From: Anabaena sphaerica FACHB-251
Lineage (GTDB): Bacteria > Cyanobacteriota > Cyanobacteriia > Cyanobacteriales > Nostocaceae
Assembly (NCBI RefSeq): GCF_014696825.1
Contig: NZ_JACJQU010000028.1
Coordinates: forward strand, 1 to 56,610
Direction: 5' to 3'
DNA: 56,610 nt
The notes under the pieces are model-generated. The model worked only from the letters and a program-made list of their open reading frames with translations. It made no database searches and was not told the DNA's origin. How positions within the stretch are numbered: the stretch's first letter is position 1; every line of letters starts with the position of its first letter. Below, in pieces: positions 24,400 through 33,184 of the stretch. A program made the translations under genes and the position numbers.

Positions 24400-25230
24400 C
24401 TAACGCTCAGTTTCTGGACTTGGCGGGAATTCTTCCGGTGGTGCTTCTGCTGGGGGAGCAAGTACCGCATCTGGTGCAACTTCCTCAACAGGAATCGGGG
24501 GTTTTTGCTCAGTTTCCTCTTGCGCTTGTGCTACTAACTCAGGAGTTGGCGGATTTGGGGGTATTGCTTCTGGTACAGTTTCGGTTTTGGCTTCAGTTTC
24601 ACTCTCTGGGGAAACAGTTTCCGTCTCAGCTATAACTTCCTCACTCCCACTCCCTGCTTGCGGGGAGGGGGTTAAGGGGTGGGGTTCTCCCGTCTCAGGT
24701 GCGGGAACAGTTACCGCTTCATCTGGTAGTGTTGCTGTTTCACTCGGTTGTTCTGGAACAGGAGTAGTGTGATCAATAATTTCCACAACAGGTTTTTGTG
24801 GGGGTGCGGCAGGCTTTTTGCTCACAGTCTGCTGTACCTTGCCTTTAACACCACTGAAGACATTAGCAACAAAGGCTGGTATTTGTCCCAGCTTTTCCTG
24901 TAAAGAAAACTTAGATACCTGTTCTTGTATACTAATTTTAACTAGCTCAGGACTGGGAATAGGCGTTTGTTGTACCTCTGGTGTGAGTTGGCGACGGAGA
25001 GAAAGAGTTTGCCAACCAAACCAAACCAAAAGCGCCACACTAGCTACGTGACCTAGTAACAGACCCCCAGTAATCCGGGGTGCAAAAATCCATAATACCA
25101 AAGCGTAAAACAGCCCTACACCACTCCAGATAAAGTCATTCTTGCGGTGGATTTCCGGGAAAAAGAAAGCTGCTAAGTAAATGGCTAAACTTCCAAGTCC
25201 GACTACTAACGCTAGGAGATAGGCCAGCAT
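24400..25230 (-). CDS. ycf66: Ycf66 family membrane protein
   Basis: 276 residues. The first 85 match the Ycf66 family conserved in cyanobacteria and some plastids: MLAYLLALVVGLGSLAIYLA, FFFPEIHRKNDFIWSGVGLF, and APRITGGLLLGHVASVALLV, giving three membrane segments. The last 190 residues are a soluble, Pro/Glu/Thr-rich, low-complexity tail. That tail contains PHPLTPSPQAGSGSEE, encoded by a common intergenic repeat inserted in frame. Deletion phenotypes of this family are not known to me in detail; a thylakoid role is presumed from its plastid distribution. It is transcribed alone and divergent from gnd. Confidence 0.88.
   Translation of the reverse strand: MLAYLLALVVGLGSLAIYLAAFFFPEIHRKNDFIWSGVGLFYALVLWIFAPRITGGLLLGHVASVALLVWFGWQTLSLRRQLTPEVQQTPIPSPELVKISIQEQVSKFSLQEKLGQIPAFVANVFSGVKGKVQQTVSKKPAAPPQKPVVEIIDHTTPVPEQPSETATLPDEAVTVPAPETGEPHPLTPSPQAGSGSEEVIAETETVSPESETEAKTETVPEAIPPNPPTPELVAQAQEETEQKPPIPVEEVAPDAVLAPPAEAPPEEFPPSPETER
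24640..24692. repeat. Intergenic-type repeat captured inside ycf66
   Basis: This segment (reverse complement GGAGAACCCCACCCC, CCCTCCCCGCAAGCAGGGAG) is the same GC-rich hairpin family usually found between cyanobacterial genes. Here it stays in frame in the tail of the Ycf66 protein. Related sequence sits at 11541-11610. Confidence 0.7.
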
Positions 25231-25461
25231 TTTTTCAAACTCCTTACTGTTTTATTTGTGCCACTATTTCCATTTTGCAAATTTTGTCACTGAATTGTTG
25301 ACTTAGATACAAATAAAAACTAATTATTGGTGTTAGTTGTGATTTTTTGTCGTTTACATCAACTCTTAATATCTTCTTTAGGAGTGAAGCTAAAATCTCG
25401 GTTTACCCTTAAAGAGAAAGGATCTGCAAGAGTTAGCCAAACCCAAGAAAAGATTTGAACT

Positions 25462-26892
25462 ATGACACTACAAAGCTTTGGTGTGATTGGATTAGCCGTT
25501 ATGGGCGAGAATATCGCTCTAAACGTTGAGCGCAATGGCTTCCCAATTGCAGTTTACAACCGTTCTCGCGAGAAAACCGATGCCTTCATGGCGCAACGCG
25601 CTGGAGGACGGAATGTGGTTGCAGCCTTTACCTTAGAAGAATTCGTTGCTGCACTAGAACGTCCCCGCAAAATTCTAGTGATGGTACAAGCTGGTAAGCC
25701 TGTTGATGCGGTAATTCAACAGCTTAAGCCTTTGCTACAAGAGGGTGACATCATTATTGATGGTGGTAACTCTTGGTTTGAAGATACCGAAAGACGGACT
25801 CAGGAATTAGAACCCACCGGTTTACGCTACATCGGTATGGGTGTGAGTGGTGGTGAAGAAGGTGCGCTGAATGGTCCTTCTCTCATGCCTGGTGGTACAA
25901 AAAGTTCCTATGAGTACCTATCCCCCATTTTCAACAAAATCGCTGCTCAAGTTGATGATGGTCCTTGTGTAACTTACATTGGTCCCGGTGGTTCTGGACA
26001 CTATGTAAAAATGGTTCACAACGGCATTGAGTACGGCGATATGCAGTTAATTGCAGAAGCTTACGATTTGCTGAAAAATGTGGCTGGTTTAAGTGCTGCA
26101 CAGCTACATGAAGTGTTTAGTGAGTGGAATACAACTGACGAACTCAATTCATTTTTGATTGAGATTACAGCGAATATTTTCCCCTACGTTGACCCAGAAA
26201 CCAAGAAGCCCTTGGTTGATTTAATTGTTGACGCTGCGGGACAAAAAGGTACTGGTCGTTGGACTGTACAAACTGCTTTGGAATTAGGCGTTGCTATTCC
26301 TACAATTACTGCGGCTGTTAATTCCCGGATTCTCTCTTCGATTAGAGATGAACGGATTGCTGCTTCTAAGCAAATTACTGGCCCATCTGCTAAGTATACC
26401 GGAGATATCAAGGCTTTTGTGAACATGGTGCGTGATGCGCTCTACTGTTCCAAAATTTGTTCTTATGCTCAAGGTATGGCGTTGTTATCTACAGCTTCTA
26501 AAACCTACAATTGGGATCTAAATCTGGGTGAAATGGCTCGGATTTGGAAGGGTGGTTGTATTATTCGCGCTGGTTTCTTGAATAAGATTAAGAAGGCATT
26601 TGACGAAAATCCAGCATTACCTAACTTGTTGTTAGCACCTGAATTTAAGCAAACAATTCTGGATAGACAAGCAGCTTGGCGGGAAGTTATTGTGACTGCT
26701 GCTAAGTTGGGTATTCCTGTTCCTGCTTTTAGTGCTTCTCTCGATTATTTCGACAGCTACCGTCGGGAACGTTTACCTCAAAACTTGACTCAAGCACAAC
26801 GCGACTACTTCGGCGCGCACACCTACAAGCGTACTGATAAAGAAGGAACTTTCCACACTGAATGGGTTCCTATTGCTGAAGCTAAGAAGTAA
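25462..26892 (+). CDS. gnd: 6-phosphogluconate dehydrogenase, decarboxylating
   Basis: 476 residues, the normal length. It oxidises 6-phosphogluconate to ribulose 5-phosphate with NADP in the oxidative pentose phosphate pathway, which feeds NADPH to dark metabolism and, in heterocysts, to nitrogenase. Seen: the Rossmann motif FGVIGLAVMGENIALNVERN, GMGVSGGEEGALNGPSLMPG, GPGGSGHYVKMVHNGIEYGD (catalytic Lys and substrate ligands), and the C-terminal ARIWKGGCIIRAGFLNKI and QRDYFGAHTYKRTDKEG. Single gene, followed by a strong hairpin terminator at 26955-26973. Confidence 0.97.
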   Translation: MTLQSFGVIGLAVMGENIALNVERNGFPIAVYNRSREKTDAFMAQRAGGRNVVAAFTLEEFVAALERPRKILVMVQAGKPVDAVIQQLKPLLQEGDIIIDGGNSWFEDTERRTQELEPTGLRYIGMGVSGGEEGALNGPSLMPGGTKSSYEYLSPIFNKIAAQVDDGPCVTYIGPGGSGHYVKMVHNGIEYGDMQLIAEAYDLLKNVAGLSAAQLHEVFSEWNTTDELNSFLIEITANIFPYVDPETKKPLVDLIVDAAGQKGTGRWTVQTALELGVAIPTITAAVNSRILSSIRDERIAASKQITGPSAKYTGDIKAFVNMVRDALYCSKICSYAQGMALLSTASKTYNWDLNLGEMARIWKGGCIIRAGFLNKIKKAFDENPALPNLLLAPEFKQTILDRQAAWREVIVTAAKLGIPVPAFSASLDYFDSYRRERLPQNLTQAQRDYFGAHTYKRTDKEGTFHTEWVPIAEAKK

Positions 26893-26954
26893 GACACTTC
26901 TAGTTAAGGTTTACAATTAATTCTTGCTGTTAATTTCGGCAAGATTGCCTGTAG

Positions 26955-26973
26955 GGGCGGGGTTTTCCCGCCC
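26955..26973 (+). terminator. Terminator after gnd
   Basis: A 7-bp GC stem (GGGCGGG with CCCGCCC) around a 5-base loop, 62 bases past the gnd stop. The surrounding 'gtaggggcggg...cccgccctta' is a widespread cyanobacterial intergenic hairpin. Confidence 0.65.
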
Positions 26974-27028
26974 TTAATTGTAAGAATTAAAGACTTTAAA
27001 TTTAGTTAGTAAAGATAAAGAGATTTAG

Positions 27029-28330
27029 ATGCAATTCACAGAAAACGAATTTAGGGATTATTTATTTAACAACCACAAAGAAAATATTTCTGATTTAATT
27101 GTTGGGCGCAGAAATCCTGTTACTTGGAAGAGTAACGAATTTCCACCATTACGATTTTTATTACAAAAATTAGCGGAACAAAGAATCAACGAATTACTAG
27201 ATGATCTGGAATCATTAGTAATTACTGCAAGGGAGTTGCCACTTGGAAAATTAGGTGACTCAACAACAAGATTAGACCTTTTTGGTAGTTCCGAACGTAA
27301 TGGCATAACAATCATTGAATTGAAAAAATCAAAGCAAACTGAGCGCCAAGCTTTTACTGAGCTTCTTGCATATGCTAATCATTTTTGTTCAATATTTCCA
27401 GGGCTTAAAGAAAGCTCAATTACTTCAATATTGATAGCTCCGATGGAAACACGAACGGTCAGAGATGCCTTTGTTCAAGAACTAGTTGCAAACAATAAAA
27501 GTCTTGTTGCACTAATACCAAAAGATGATAATGGCAAAATAACCTTATCTGTTTACTATCCAGACGAATCATATTATCAATGGTTTGAAAATAATCTGCT
27601 CGATGACAGGTCAATGTTAACTGTAGTAATTGCCTTTCCAATAATTGAAGGATGGATAGATAATGATACTCAGAGTGAAAATAAAACAATACCTGATTAT
27701 TCAAAGGCTGCACTAAATACAATATCGAATGCAATCTCACATAGGCTAGAGTCTGAAGGCTTTCATGCACTTGTATATGCTTCTCAAAAATGGGGGGAGA
27801 TTGGCCAGTTGTTTCCTTATCCCAATACAATATGTGTAGCAGCAATTAATCCTTTTTCATCATTTCGTACTGCCACTTATGAAGATACTGTTTACGGTGA
27901 ATCAGCACAAGGTAGGCTATCTGAAATACAATCCATATATAATCAAATAAGCGATGATGAACGAAAATTTTGGTTTGAAAGTATGGAGTTAAGCTTTCAT
28001 AATCGCCTTACAATATCCGTTAAAGAAGAATTCCAACTTTGCTTTAAGAATAAAAATGGCTCAAGTTTGCATAGTGAAATTTCTCGGCCAGATTGGTACG
28101 AATTCAAGACCAATATTATTGATTCAGTATGTACTCATAAACTAGATATATATTTAACTGGATTGCTGAGGTTAATATATGTGACTTATATTAGTCATAT
28201 ATATGACAGCAAAGAAAATTGTATATTTTACCATGATGATTTACCCAAATACTCCTATGATACGCTGAGGAAATTCTTACCAGTTTGGGAAATATTACGA
28301 GTTCTTGGACTTGGAGAAGAGCAAGCCTAA
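27029..28330 (+). CDS. PD-(D/E)XK nuclease-like orphan protein
   Basis: 433 residues, unknown family. Residues 75-115 look like a PD-(D/E)XK core: D83 (TTRLDLFGSS), E97 and K99 (ITIIELKKSKQ), then TELLAYANHF in the position of the core helix. The next strand (SITSILIAPM) fits the fold. The remaining 280 residues are mixed and contain no motif I recognise; GWIDND...SKAALNTISNA may begin a second domain. It is cytosolic with no signal or membrane segment. It lies just upstream of a vapBC locus in an accessory stretch with mobile elements. A defence or DNA-repair role (NucS- or DUF91-like) is possible but unproven. Confidence 0.6.
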   Translation: MQFTENEFRDYLFNNHKENISDLIVGRRNPVTWKSNEFPPLRFLLQKLAEQRINELLDDLESLVITARELPLGKLGDSTTRLDLFGSSERNGITIIELKKSKQTERQAFTELLAYANHFCSIFPGLKESSITSILIAPMETRTVRDAFVQELVANNKSLVALIPKDDNGKITLSVYYPDESYYQWFENNLLDDRSMLTVVIAFPIIEGWIDNDTQSENKTIPDYSKAALNTISNAISHRLESEGFHALVYASQKWGEIGQLFPYPNTICVAAINPFSSFRTATYEDTVYGESAQGRLSEIQSIYNQISDDERKFWFESMELSFHNRLTISVKEEFQLCFKNKNGSSLHSEISRPDWYEFKTNIIDSVCTHKLDIYLTGLLRLIYVTYISHIYDSKENCIFYHDDLPKYSYDTLRKFLPVWEILRVLGLGEEQA

Positions 28331-28379
28331 CAATGCGATGCACTGGAAGTTTTTGCACTTTGTTGTTATATTTATACAA

Positions 28380-28425
28380 TGTATAATAATTCTATAACTG
28401 TGTTATTGATACTGCAAGCGATCAC
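28380..28425. repeat. Direct repeat, left copy, flanking vapBC
   Basis: A 46-base sequence (TGTATAATAATTCTATAACT ... GCAAGCGATCAC) that recurs at 29321-29366 in the same orientation with about six differences. The two copies bracket the vapBC locus. Confidence 0.75.
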
Positions 28426-28554
28426 ACTTATCGCTTTTTGGAAATGAGTGGAAGAGCGATAATATTGGCTAGAATAGTCAACTAGTGATCGCCCTTAGCT
28501 GATTGAAATACGTTAAGATAGAGAATGTATTGTGGTGTTTAATGATAGTAAAAT

Positions 28555-28797
28555 ATGACAAATCAAGAGTTTTTAGGTGAATTTTTATCTCTGCCTACTG
28601 AAGCCCAAAATCAAGTAATCAACCTGATTGCCTATTTGAAACAAAAGTACACATACACTGAATCTCTCTCTGTGTCACCGGATGTTGATTTAAACAACGA
28701 TGGGTTTATCGGAATGTGGCAGAATCGTCAAGACTTAGGTAGTGCTAATTGGGTACGAAATCTGCGAGAAACCGAGTGGTCAAAAACCCATGACTAA
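28555..28797 (+). CDS. vapB: VapB-type antitoxin (DUF2281-like)
   Basis: 80 residues. The N-terminus MTNQEFLGEFLSLPTEAQNQ matches small cyanobacterial antitoxins that pair with PIN toxins; the C-terminal part (GFIGMWQNRQDL, WVRNLRETEW) would wrap the toxin. Its stop overlaps the toxin start (ATGACTAA), the usual translational coupling. The toxin is broken, so the antitoxin may be a relic kept by chance or acting on other PIN toxins in trans. Confidence 0.75.
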   Translation: MTNQEFLGEFLSLPTEAQNQVINLIAYLKQKYTYTESLSVSPDVDLNNDGFIGMWQNRQDLGSANWVRNLRETEWSKTHD

Positions 28798-29273
28798 TTC
28801 AACAATTATAGATACCGACATAATCATTGATGTTGGTCGGGGTATTTCTGAAGCAGTTAATTGTTTACAAAGTCTAAAATCAAGTTCTAGATTGTCAATT
28901 AGCATAGTTACTCAAATGGAACTAATTGTTGGCTGCGCTAACAAGGTAGAGTTGCAGACCCTAGAAAAGTTTCTTCAGCAGTTTGATGTAATTAGGATTG
29001 ACTAGCCTATTTCAGACAAAGCAGTTGATTTATTACGATTATATCGGCTAATACCATTTTTATATGAAGCTGCACAGAATGATTCTTGAATTGACAAGGT
29101 TTTCAGCCTCCTAATTATATGCAGCTTCACATTAGATTGGTATAAGTCACGGATTACTAATTGCCGACGGTTTGATAGCAGCTACAGCAATAATATATAA
29201 TTACCCTTTTATCAGCAAAAACCAGCGAGATTATAGATTTATTCAAAATTTGAATCTATTGCCCTATCCGTAG
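28790..29273 (+). pseudogene. vapC: VapC PIN-domain toxin, disrupted
   Basis: The frame starts MTNSTIIDTDIIIDVGRGIS, with the first PIN aspartates, and continues to FDVIRID. There a TAG stop (29003-29005) replaces what is normally a Gln codon. Beyond it the same frame reads PISDKAVDLLRLYRL. It is then interrupted by a roughly 94-base MITE, after which it resumes as SHGLLIADGLIAATAIIYNY (the C-terminal PIN acidic motif) and ends NLNLLPYP at 29273. Removing the MITE joins YRL to SHG exactly. So there are two independent lesions: a nonsense change and an insertion. No active RNase is expected; at most a 71-residue fragment is made. Confidence 0.9.
29051..29144. mobile_element. MITE inserted in vapC
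   Basis: About 94 bases with terminal inverted repeats of about 26 bases: ATACCATTTTTATATGAAGC at the left against ATACCAATCTAATGTGAAGC read from the right. No coding capacity. It lies in a TA-rich target, and its removal restores the vapC reading frame. Confidence 0.85.
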
Positions 29274-29320
29274 TGCAAATAAGTTAGCGATCGCTTTTTT
29301 ATATGAGATAATTTCTATGA

Positions 29321-29366
29321 TGTGTAATAATTTTATAACTCAGTTATTGCTACTGCAAGCGATCGC
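29321..29366. repeat. Direct repeat, right copy, flanking vapBC
   Basis: Second copy of the 46-base repeat (see 28380). It ends in a HIP1 octamer (GCGATCGC) where the left copy has GCGATCAC. Confidence 0.75.
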
Positions 29367-29526
29367 CTCCAAATGGGCAAAAATTGACCGCAAAATTTAC
29401 AACAAAGCTGATTGTTCAAAGGACAGTATAAAGTAGCAATATAAAAAATGTATCAAAAGGTGGAGATAAAGTGAAAATATTCTATCTTTAATTGGATATA
29501 GCTTCTGTCTTTAGGGACATTAAACA

Positions 29527-29760
29527 ATGCTGAAAAAGATTAATTCTATAATTTCCAAAAATACTGAAATTTTTCAACAAATAAGCGATTATCAAGCCGC
29601 TTATGTTAGTGGGGGTATTGAGATACCTATACCTTCTGATGTTGGTGAGCTAACACCTGATATTCCTAATCTTTCTAATCTTTCGGTTGATCTGCTTAAT
29701 TCTGTTCCTACTACTTTTCCACTTGATGTGAGTTCTCTTGGAGTTCCCGTAACTGTTTAA
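29527..29760 (+). CDS. Putative double-glycine leader peptide, orphan precursor 3
   Basis: 77 residues. The leader of about 30 residues (MLKKINSIISKNTEIFQQIS, then DYQAAYVSGG) ends in Gly-Gly and is amphipathic. The presumed core is rich in Pro, Leu, Ser and Val (GIEIPIPSDVGELTPDIPNL) with no Cys. The layout is the same as the two peptides near 3 kb, though the sequences differ. A hairpin with a T-rich 3' side at 29808-29843 gives a clear end to the transcript. No ABC transporter or modification enzyme lies near it. Confidence 0.6.
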   Translation: MLKKINSIISKNTEIFQQISDYQAAYVSGGIEIPIPSDVGELTPDIPNLSNLSVDLLNSVPTTFPLDVSSLGVPVTV

Positions 29761-29807
29761 ATTTTGAGCCAGCATTAATTTTAGCAACTTACAAAATTTT
29801 CAAAAAA

Positions 29808-29843
29808 GTAAACCATCTCACTTGTGTTGATGGTTTATTTTAC
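29808..29843 (+). terminator. Terminator after double-glycine peptide 3
   Basis: AGTAAACCATC pairs with GATGGTTTATTTTACT through an 11-bp stem with a small bulge; the 3' arm is T-rich. Confidence 0.65.
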
Positions 29844-29874
29844 TTGGTAGTTTTTAGTTCAGTTAAGGATAACT

Positions 29875-29926
29875 GTAGATTGGGTTGTAGCTTGCTTTCC
29901 GTCTCCAAAAAATGTTGGGTTTTAGT
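29875..29926. repeat. Degenerate REP-like pair
   Basis: GTAGATTGGGTTGTAG and AATGTTGGGTTTTAG resemble the outer arms of REP copies A to C, but the second GTAG end is lost. Probably an old copy. Confidence 0.5.
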
Positions 29927-30051
29927 TTTAAACTACATAAATTTTTCCTGATAAATACACTAGCTATCAGCATTCAGCATTCAGCTTTTTAACGGTTACG
30001 CTAAAAACTTTATAAAGAAAAGCATGAGGATGCAAACCAGGATGAAAATAA

Positions 30052-31188
30052 TCATCCATTACCCAAAAACTTAGCCTTCATTTCCTCCAAATCTTTATCT
30101 ACAGCATCCTTCTGAGGAGGATTATTAGTAGAAACAGATGGTTGTGGGGTCACATTTTGCGGTTGCACTTTACCACCTGTAAACTGGGTTTTTAATTCCA
30201 GTAATTCCTTCTCTAATTGACTAGGAGTTTGAGGAACAACAGCAGGTGGAGAAGTAGGAAGATTTTGTTTAACAGGTTGACTAATAATTGTGGGTGGGAT
30301 AACTGCGGGAGATTGAATATTTAAATCTTTAATAACTGCATCAGTTGTTTGATAACGCCGACTAGGTATAGTTTCTACCATTTTGTCAATAATATTACCC
30401 AAATCGTTACTAATGGGATTTTGCAAATATTGTCGCCACACCCAAGCCGCATTATGGGTATCATAACTATCAAAAGGCGATCGCCCCGTTAACAGATTAA
30501 TACAAGTTACCCCTAAACTATAAAGATCACTGGCAAAAATTGCCCTTCCGCGCATTTGTTCTGGTGCAACATATTCAGGACTACCAATACTTGTACCTGT
30601 GCGGTTTAAAGCCTCACCTGCGGTAGATTTCGCCGCACCAAAATCAACTATAACCAGTTTATTATCACTACCCCGACGAATAATATTTTCTGGTTTAATA
30701 TCTCTGTGAATTACTTGTTTAGTATGACAAAATTGCAACACCGTTAATAAATCCTTCAGTAATTGCCGAATTTGAATTTCATTAAAAGCGCCTCTGTTTG
30801 CTAATTCTTGAGCCAAATTTAACCCATTAATAAATTCTTGAACTAAATACTGTCTGTCATCTTGAGTACAATAAGCCAACAGTGCAGGAATTTGCGGATG
30901 TTGTCCCAACTCATCTAACTGTACCGCTTCCTGGTTAAATAACTCTATCGCTTTTTGTACCGTATTTGTACCTTGAGCTTGGGGATAAAATTGCTTAATT
31001 ACACAGGGAGGTTTTGAGGGTTTATCCTCATCCACCGCTAAAAAAGTTCTACCAAAACCACCTTGTCCAATGGGTTTGGTAGCGCGGTAACGTTCTTTTA
31101 AAAGTAGCTTTGTACCGCAAGTCAGGCAAAACTTGACATCATCAGGGTTTTCCGGTTTGGAACAATGGGGATTAAGACAGTAACTCAT
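30052..31188 (-). CDS. Serine/threonine protein kinase with N-terminal zinc ribbon
   Basis: 378 residues from the ATG at 31188, which gives the family-typical start MSYCLNPHCSKPENP. An upstream GTG would add six residues. Residues 4-27 hold four Cys (CLNPHC...CLTCG), a zinc ribbon common to cyanobacterial SpkB-like kinases. The kinase domain (about 35-290) has GQGGFGRTF, VIKQFY (ATP lysine), HRDIKPEN (catalytic loop), VDFGAAK (DFG) and GSPEYVAPEQ (activation-segment end). The C-terminal tail is Pro/Gln-rich and disordered, without membrane or repeat domains. It is divergent from the Rieske oxygenase gene. Substrates are unknown. Confidence 0.92.
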   Translation of the reverse strand: MSYCLNPHCSKPENPDDVKFCLTCGTKLLLKERYRATKPIGQGGFGRTFLAVDEDKPSKPPCVIKQFYPQAQGTNTVQKAIELFNQEAVQLDELGQHPQIPALLAYCTQDDRQYLVQEFINGLNLAQELANRGAFNEIQIRQLLKDLLTVLQFCHTKQVIHRDIKPENIIRRGSDNKLVIVDFGAAKSTAGEALNRTGTSIGSPEYVAPEQMRGRAIFASDLYSLGVTCINLLTGRSPFDSYDTHNAAWVWRQYLQNPISNDLGNIIDKMVETIPSRRYQTTDAVIKDLNIQSPAVIPPTIISQPVKQNLPTSPPAVVPQTPSQLEKELLELKTQFTGGKVQPQNVTPQPSVSTNNPPQKDAVDKDLEEMKAKFLGNG

Positions 31189-31310
31189 AAAGGCAATCGC
31201 GCTCACTTATACTTATTGTGCCTTGTGCTTTGCTAGATGGTAATTGTTAAGATTATTAAAGAAAGGCATAGTTTAACAAAATAGTATCAACAAGCTGGAC
31301 TTTGATAATT

Positions 31311-32711
31311 ATGAAAAATCAATTTTCTTGGACTCAACAATGGTATCCTATTAGTCCCATCAGCTATTTAGATCCTGCTGAACCCACTCCTGTCAACCTG
31401 CTGGGTAAAAAGCTGGTAATTTGGCGAGATAAAAACGAAAACTGGGTAGTGATGGATGATGCTTGTCCTCATAAGTTAGCGCGTCTATCGCTGGGAAAAA
31501 TCAATGCAGATGGAACCTTGATGTGTAGACATCATGGTTGGTGTTTTAACAGTGAGGGAAAATGTACGAAAATTCCCATGTTAGCAGGTAGTGAAGCAGA
31601 AGAAACAGCTTGTAAAAGTGAGCGATCGCAAGTTACCACCTATCCCACAAAAGTAGCACAAAATTTACTTTGGGTATGGCCTGATCATAGTTTAACAGCA
31701 TTTGCCGATTGTACATCTAAACAACCAGCCACCATCCCAGAAACAGAACTTGATATTCATGCCACAGACTGGTATATGTTTGAAGCACCAGTCGGTTATA
31801 CAGTATCAGTTGAAAGTAGTTTTGACCCTTCCCATGCTCAATTTTTACACGAAGGAATTGGGAGTTTTTCACCAGAAAAAACTGTACCTATCCAGCAGTT
31901 TGAAAATATAGGAGAAATCACAGGGCAAGGAGGTTTTACCCTCAAACATAGCGGCTATAATCTTTCAAATAAAGATATGGAAGCTACGCGGAAATTTACA
32001 CCACCTTCTGCCAATACGACTATATATAAATATGCTAACGGCAAAAGTAACCTATTTCAATTATACTTTGTGCCAACAAAACCAGGTTATTGTCGGTACA
32101 TCGTCAAGTTTCTAACTGGTGTTAATTCTACTTCTAAGAATCCGTTTTTTAATCTGCTTCCCCAATATTTTCAAACCGGATTACAACATATATCCGGTTA
32201 CAAACTTGGTGATCAAGATTTAGCCATGATGCACTCTCAAGAAACCCTTGAATCATCAATACAAAAACCTTGGACAAAAGCTTATTTTATGCCAGCTAAA
32301 TCTGATGTAGGTGTTGTTACCTTTAGGAAATGGTTAGATGAATTTGCCGGAGGTAGTCCCGCTTGGTCAGGAGATATAAAAACCAGTTTTCAAGAATTAG
32401 ATGAGCAGCAATTATTCGACAGATGGCACAGGCATACAAAACATTGTCCTAGTTGTCGTAGTTCATTAATGTTGATAGAAAAATTGCAAAGAATTTGTAA
32501 CATCAGCACCGTCGTTTTTGCAGTATTAACATTACTATTAATTATCATCAGTGTACCTGTACAATTAGCAGTGATATCTACAATTATTGCTGTTGTTAGT
32601 TCCTTAGCATTTTATCTATTAGATGATTTGAAACATCGTTTTTTAAGCAGTGTTCCCAAACGGGGTATACCTTGGGTAAAGCTGTATAAAAATCAGGTAA
32701 AAATTGGGTAA
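31311..32711 (+). CDS. Rieske [2Fe-2S] oxygenase, PaO/Tic55-like
   Basis: 466 residues from the ATG at 31311; a TTG nine bases upstream is less likely. The Rieske cluster ligands are CPHKLARLSLG (C-x-H) and CRHHGWCFN (C-x-x-H). The catalytic domain shows VESSFDPSHAQFLHEG, the mononuclear-iron D-x-x-H-x4-H site. The C-terminal third has the PaO-type segment WHRHTKHCPSCRSSL, including the CxxC seen in pheophorbide a oxygenase/Tic55/LLS1 proteins, then two membrane helices. Family members oxidise chlorophyll breakdown products or similar membrane substrates in plants; the substrate in cyanobacteria is not certain. Its own hairpin terminator follows. Confidence 0.92.
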   Translation: MKNQFSWTQQWYPISPISYLDPAEPTPVNLLGKKLVIWRDKNENWVVMDDACPHKLARLSLGKINADGTLMCRHHGWCFNSEGKCTKIPMLAGSEAEETACKSERSQVTTYPTKVAQNLLWVWPDHSLTAFADCTSKQPATIPETELDIHATDWYMFEAPVGYTVSVESSFDPSHAQFLHEGIGSFSPEKTVPIQQFENIGEITGQGGFTLKHSGYNLSNKDMEATRKFTPPSANTTIYKYANGKSNLFQLYFVPTKPGYCRYIVKFLTGVNSTSKNPFFNLLPQYFQTGLQHISGYKLGDQDLAMMHSQETLESSIQKPWTKAYFMPAKSDVGVVTFRKWLDEFAGGSPAWSGDIKTSFQELDEQQLFDRWHRHTKHCPSCRSSLMLIEKLQRICNISTVVFAVLTLLLIIISVPVQLAVISTIIAVVSSLAFYLLDDLKHRFLSSVPKRGIPWVKLYKNQVKIG

Positions 32712-32726
32712 TCTTAGATAAGATGT

Positions 32727-32762
32727 CAGGGTAAGATTTATACAATTTATATATCTTACCCT
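32727..32762 (+). terminator. Hairpin terminator after Rieske oxygenase
   Basis: An 11-bp perfect inverted repeat (CAGGGTAAGAT and ATCTTACCCTG) around a 14-base AT loop, 15 bases past the stop. Confidence 0.65.
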
Positions 32763-33184
32763 GGTAATATTATTGAATCAAAATTTTATACTACCAAAAC
32801 TTAAACAAGTTTTTATATTAACTTGATATTATCTTTATTTTTGCAAATTTTTTCTATGTTAAGCTGACCTGCATTACTAGAAACAAAGTACCAAAATTCT
32901 TGGAGGTAATATCTTCAAGGTAAAAAGTAAGTTTATGCAATTGCTAGGTGACTTGAACTACAAGATAATTTTCCCTGGCCATTGACATCTCAAACCGCAT
33001 CTACTCTAGTTTTTTGGTACTCAGACAGGGTCATTTTCACTTGTGGGCAACGATGTCAAGATAGCTACTGCTGATCAAGTTTAAAATACATAATCAACAT
33101 TTTAGTAAAATACCTTGACTGATTTAGTAGCCGAAATATCAAAATCCAATTCACTTCTTCAAAAATATTGAGGGTTATTCACCG
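32763..33184. other. Intergenic region, no gene seen
   Basis: About 420 bases upstream of the methyltransferase-like gene. No open frame with a ribosome site, no RNA signature and no repeat that I recognise; it likely holds that gene's promoter. Confidence 0.45.

Noticed and set aside
27459-27845. A 128-codon reverse-strand frame inside the nuclease-like gene
   Set aside because: Leu/Gln/His-rich composition typical of an antisense shadow, with no ribosome site.
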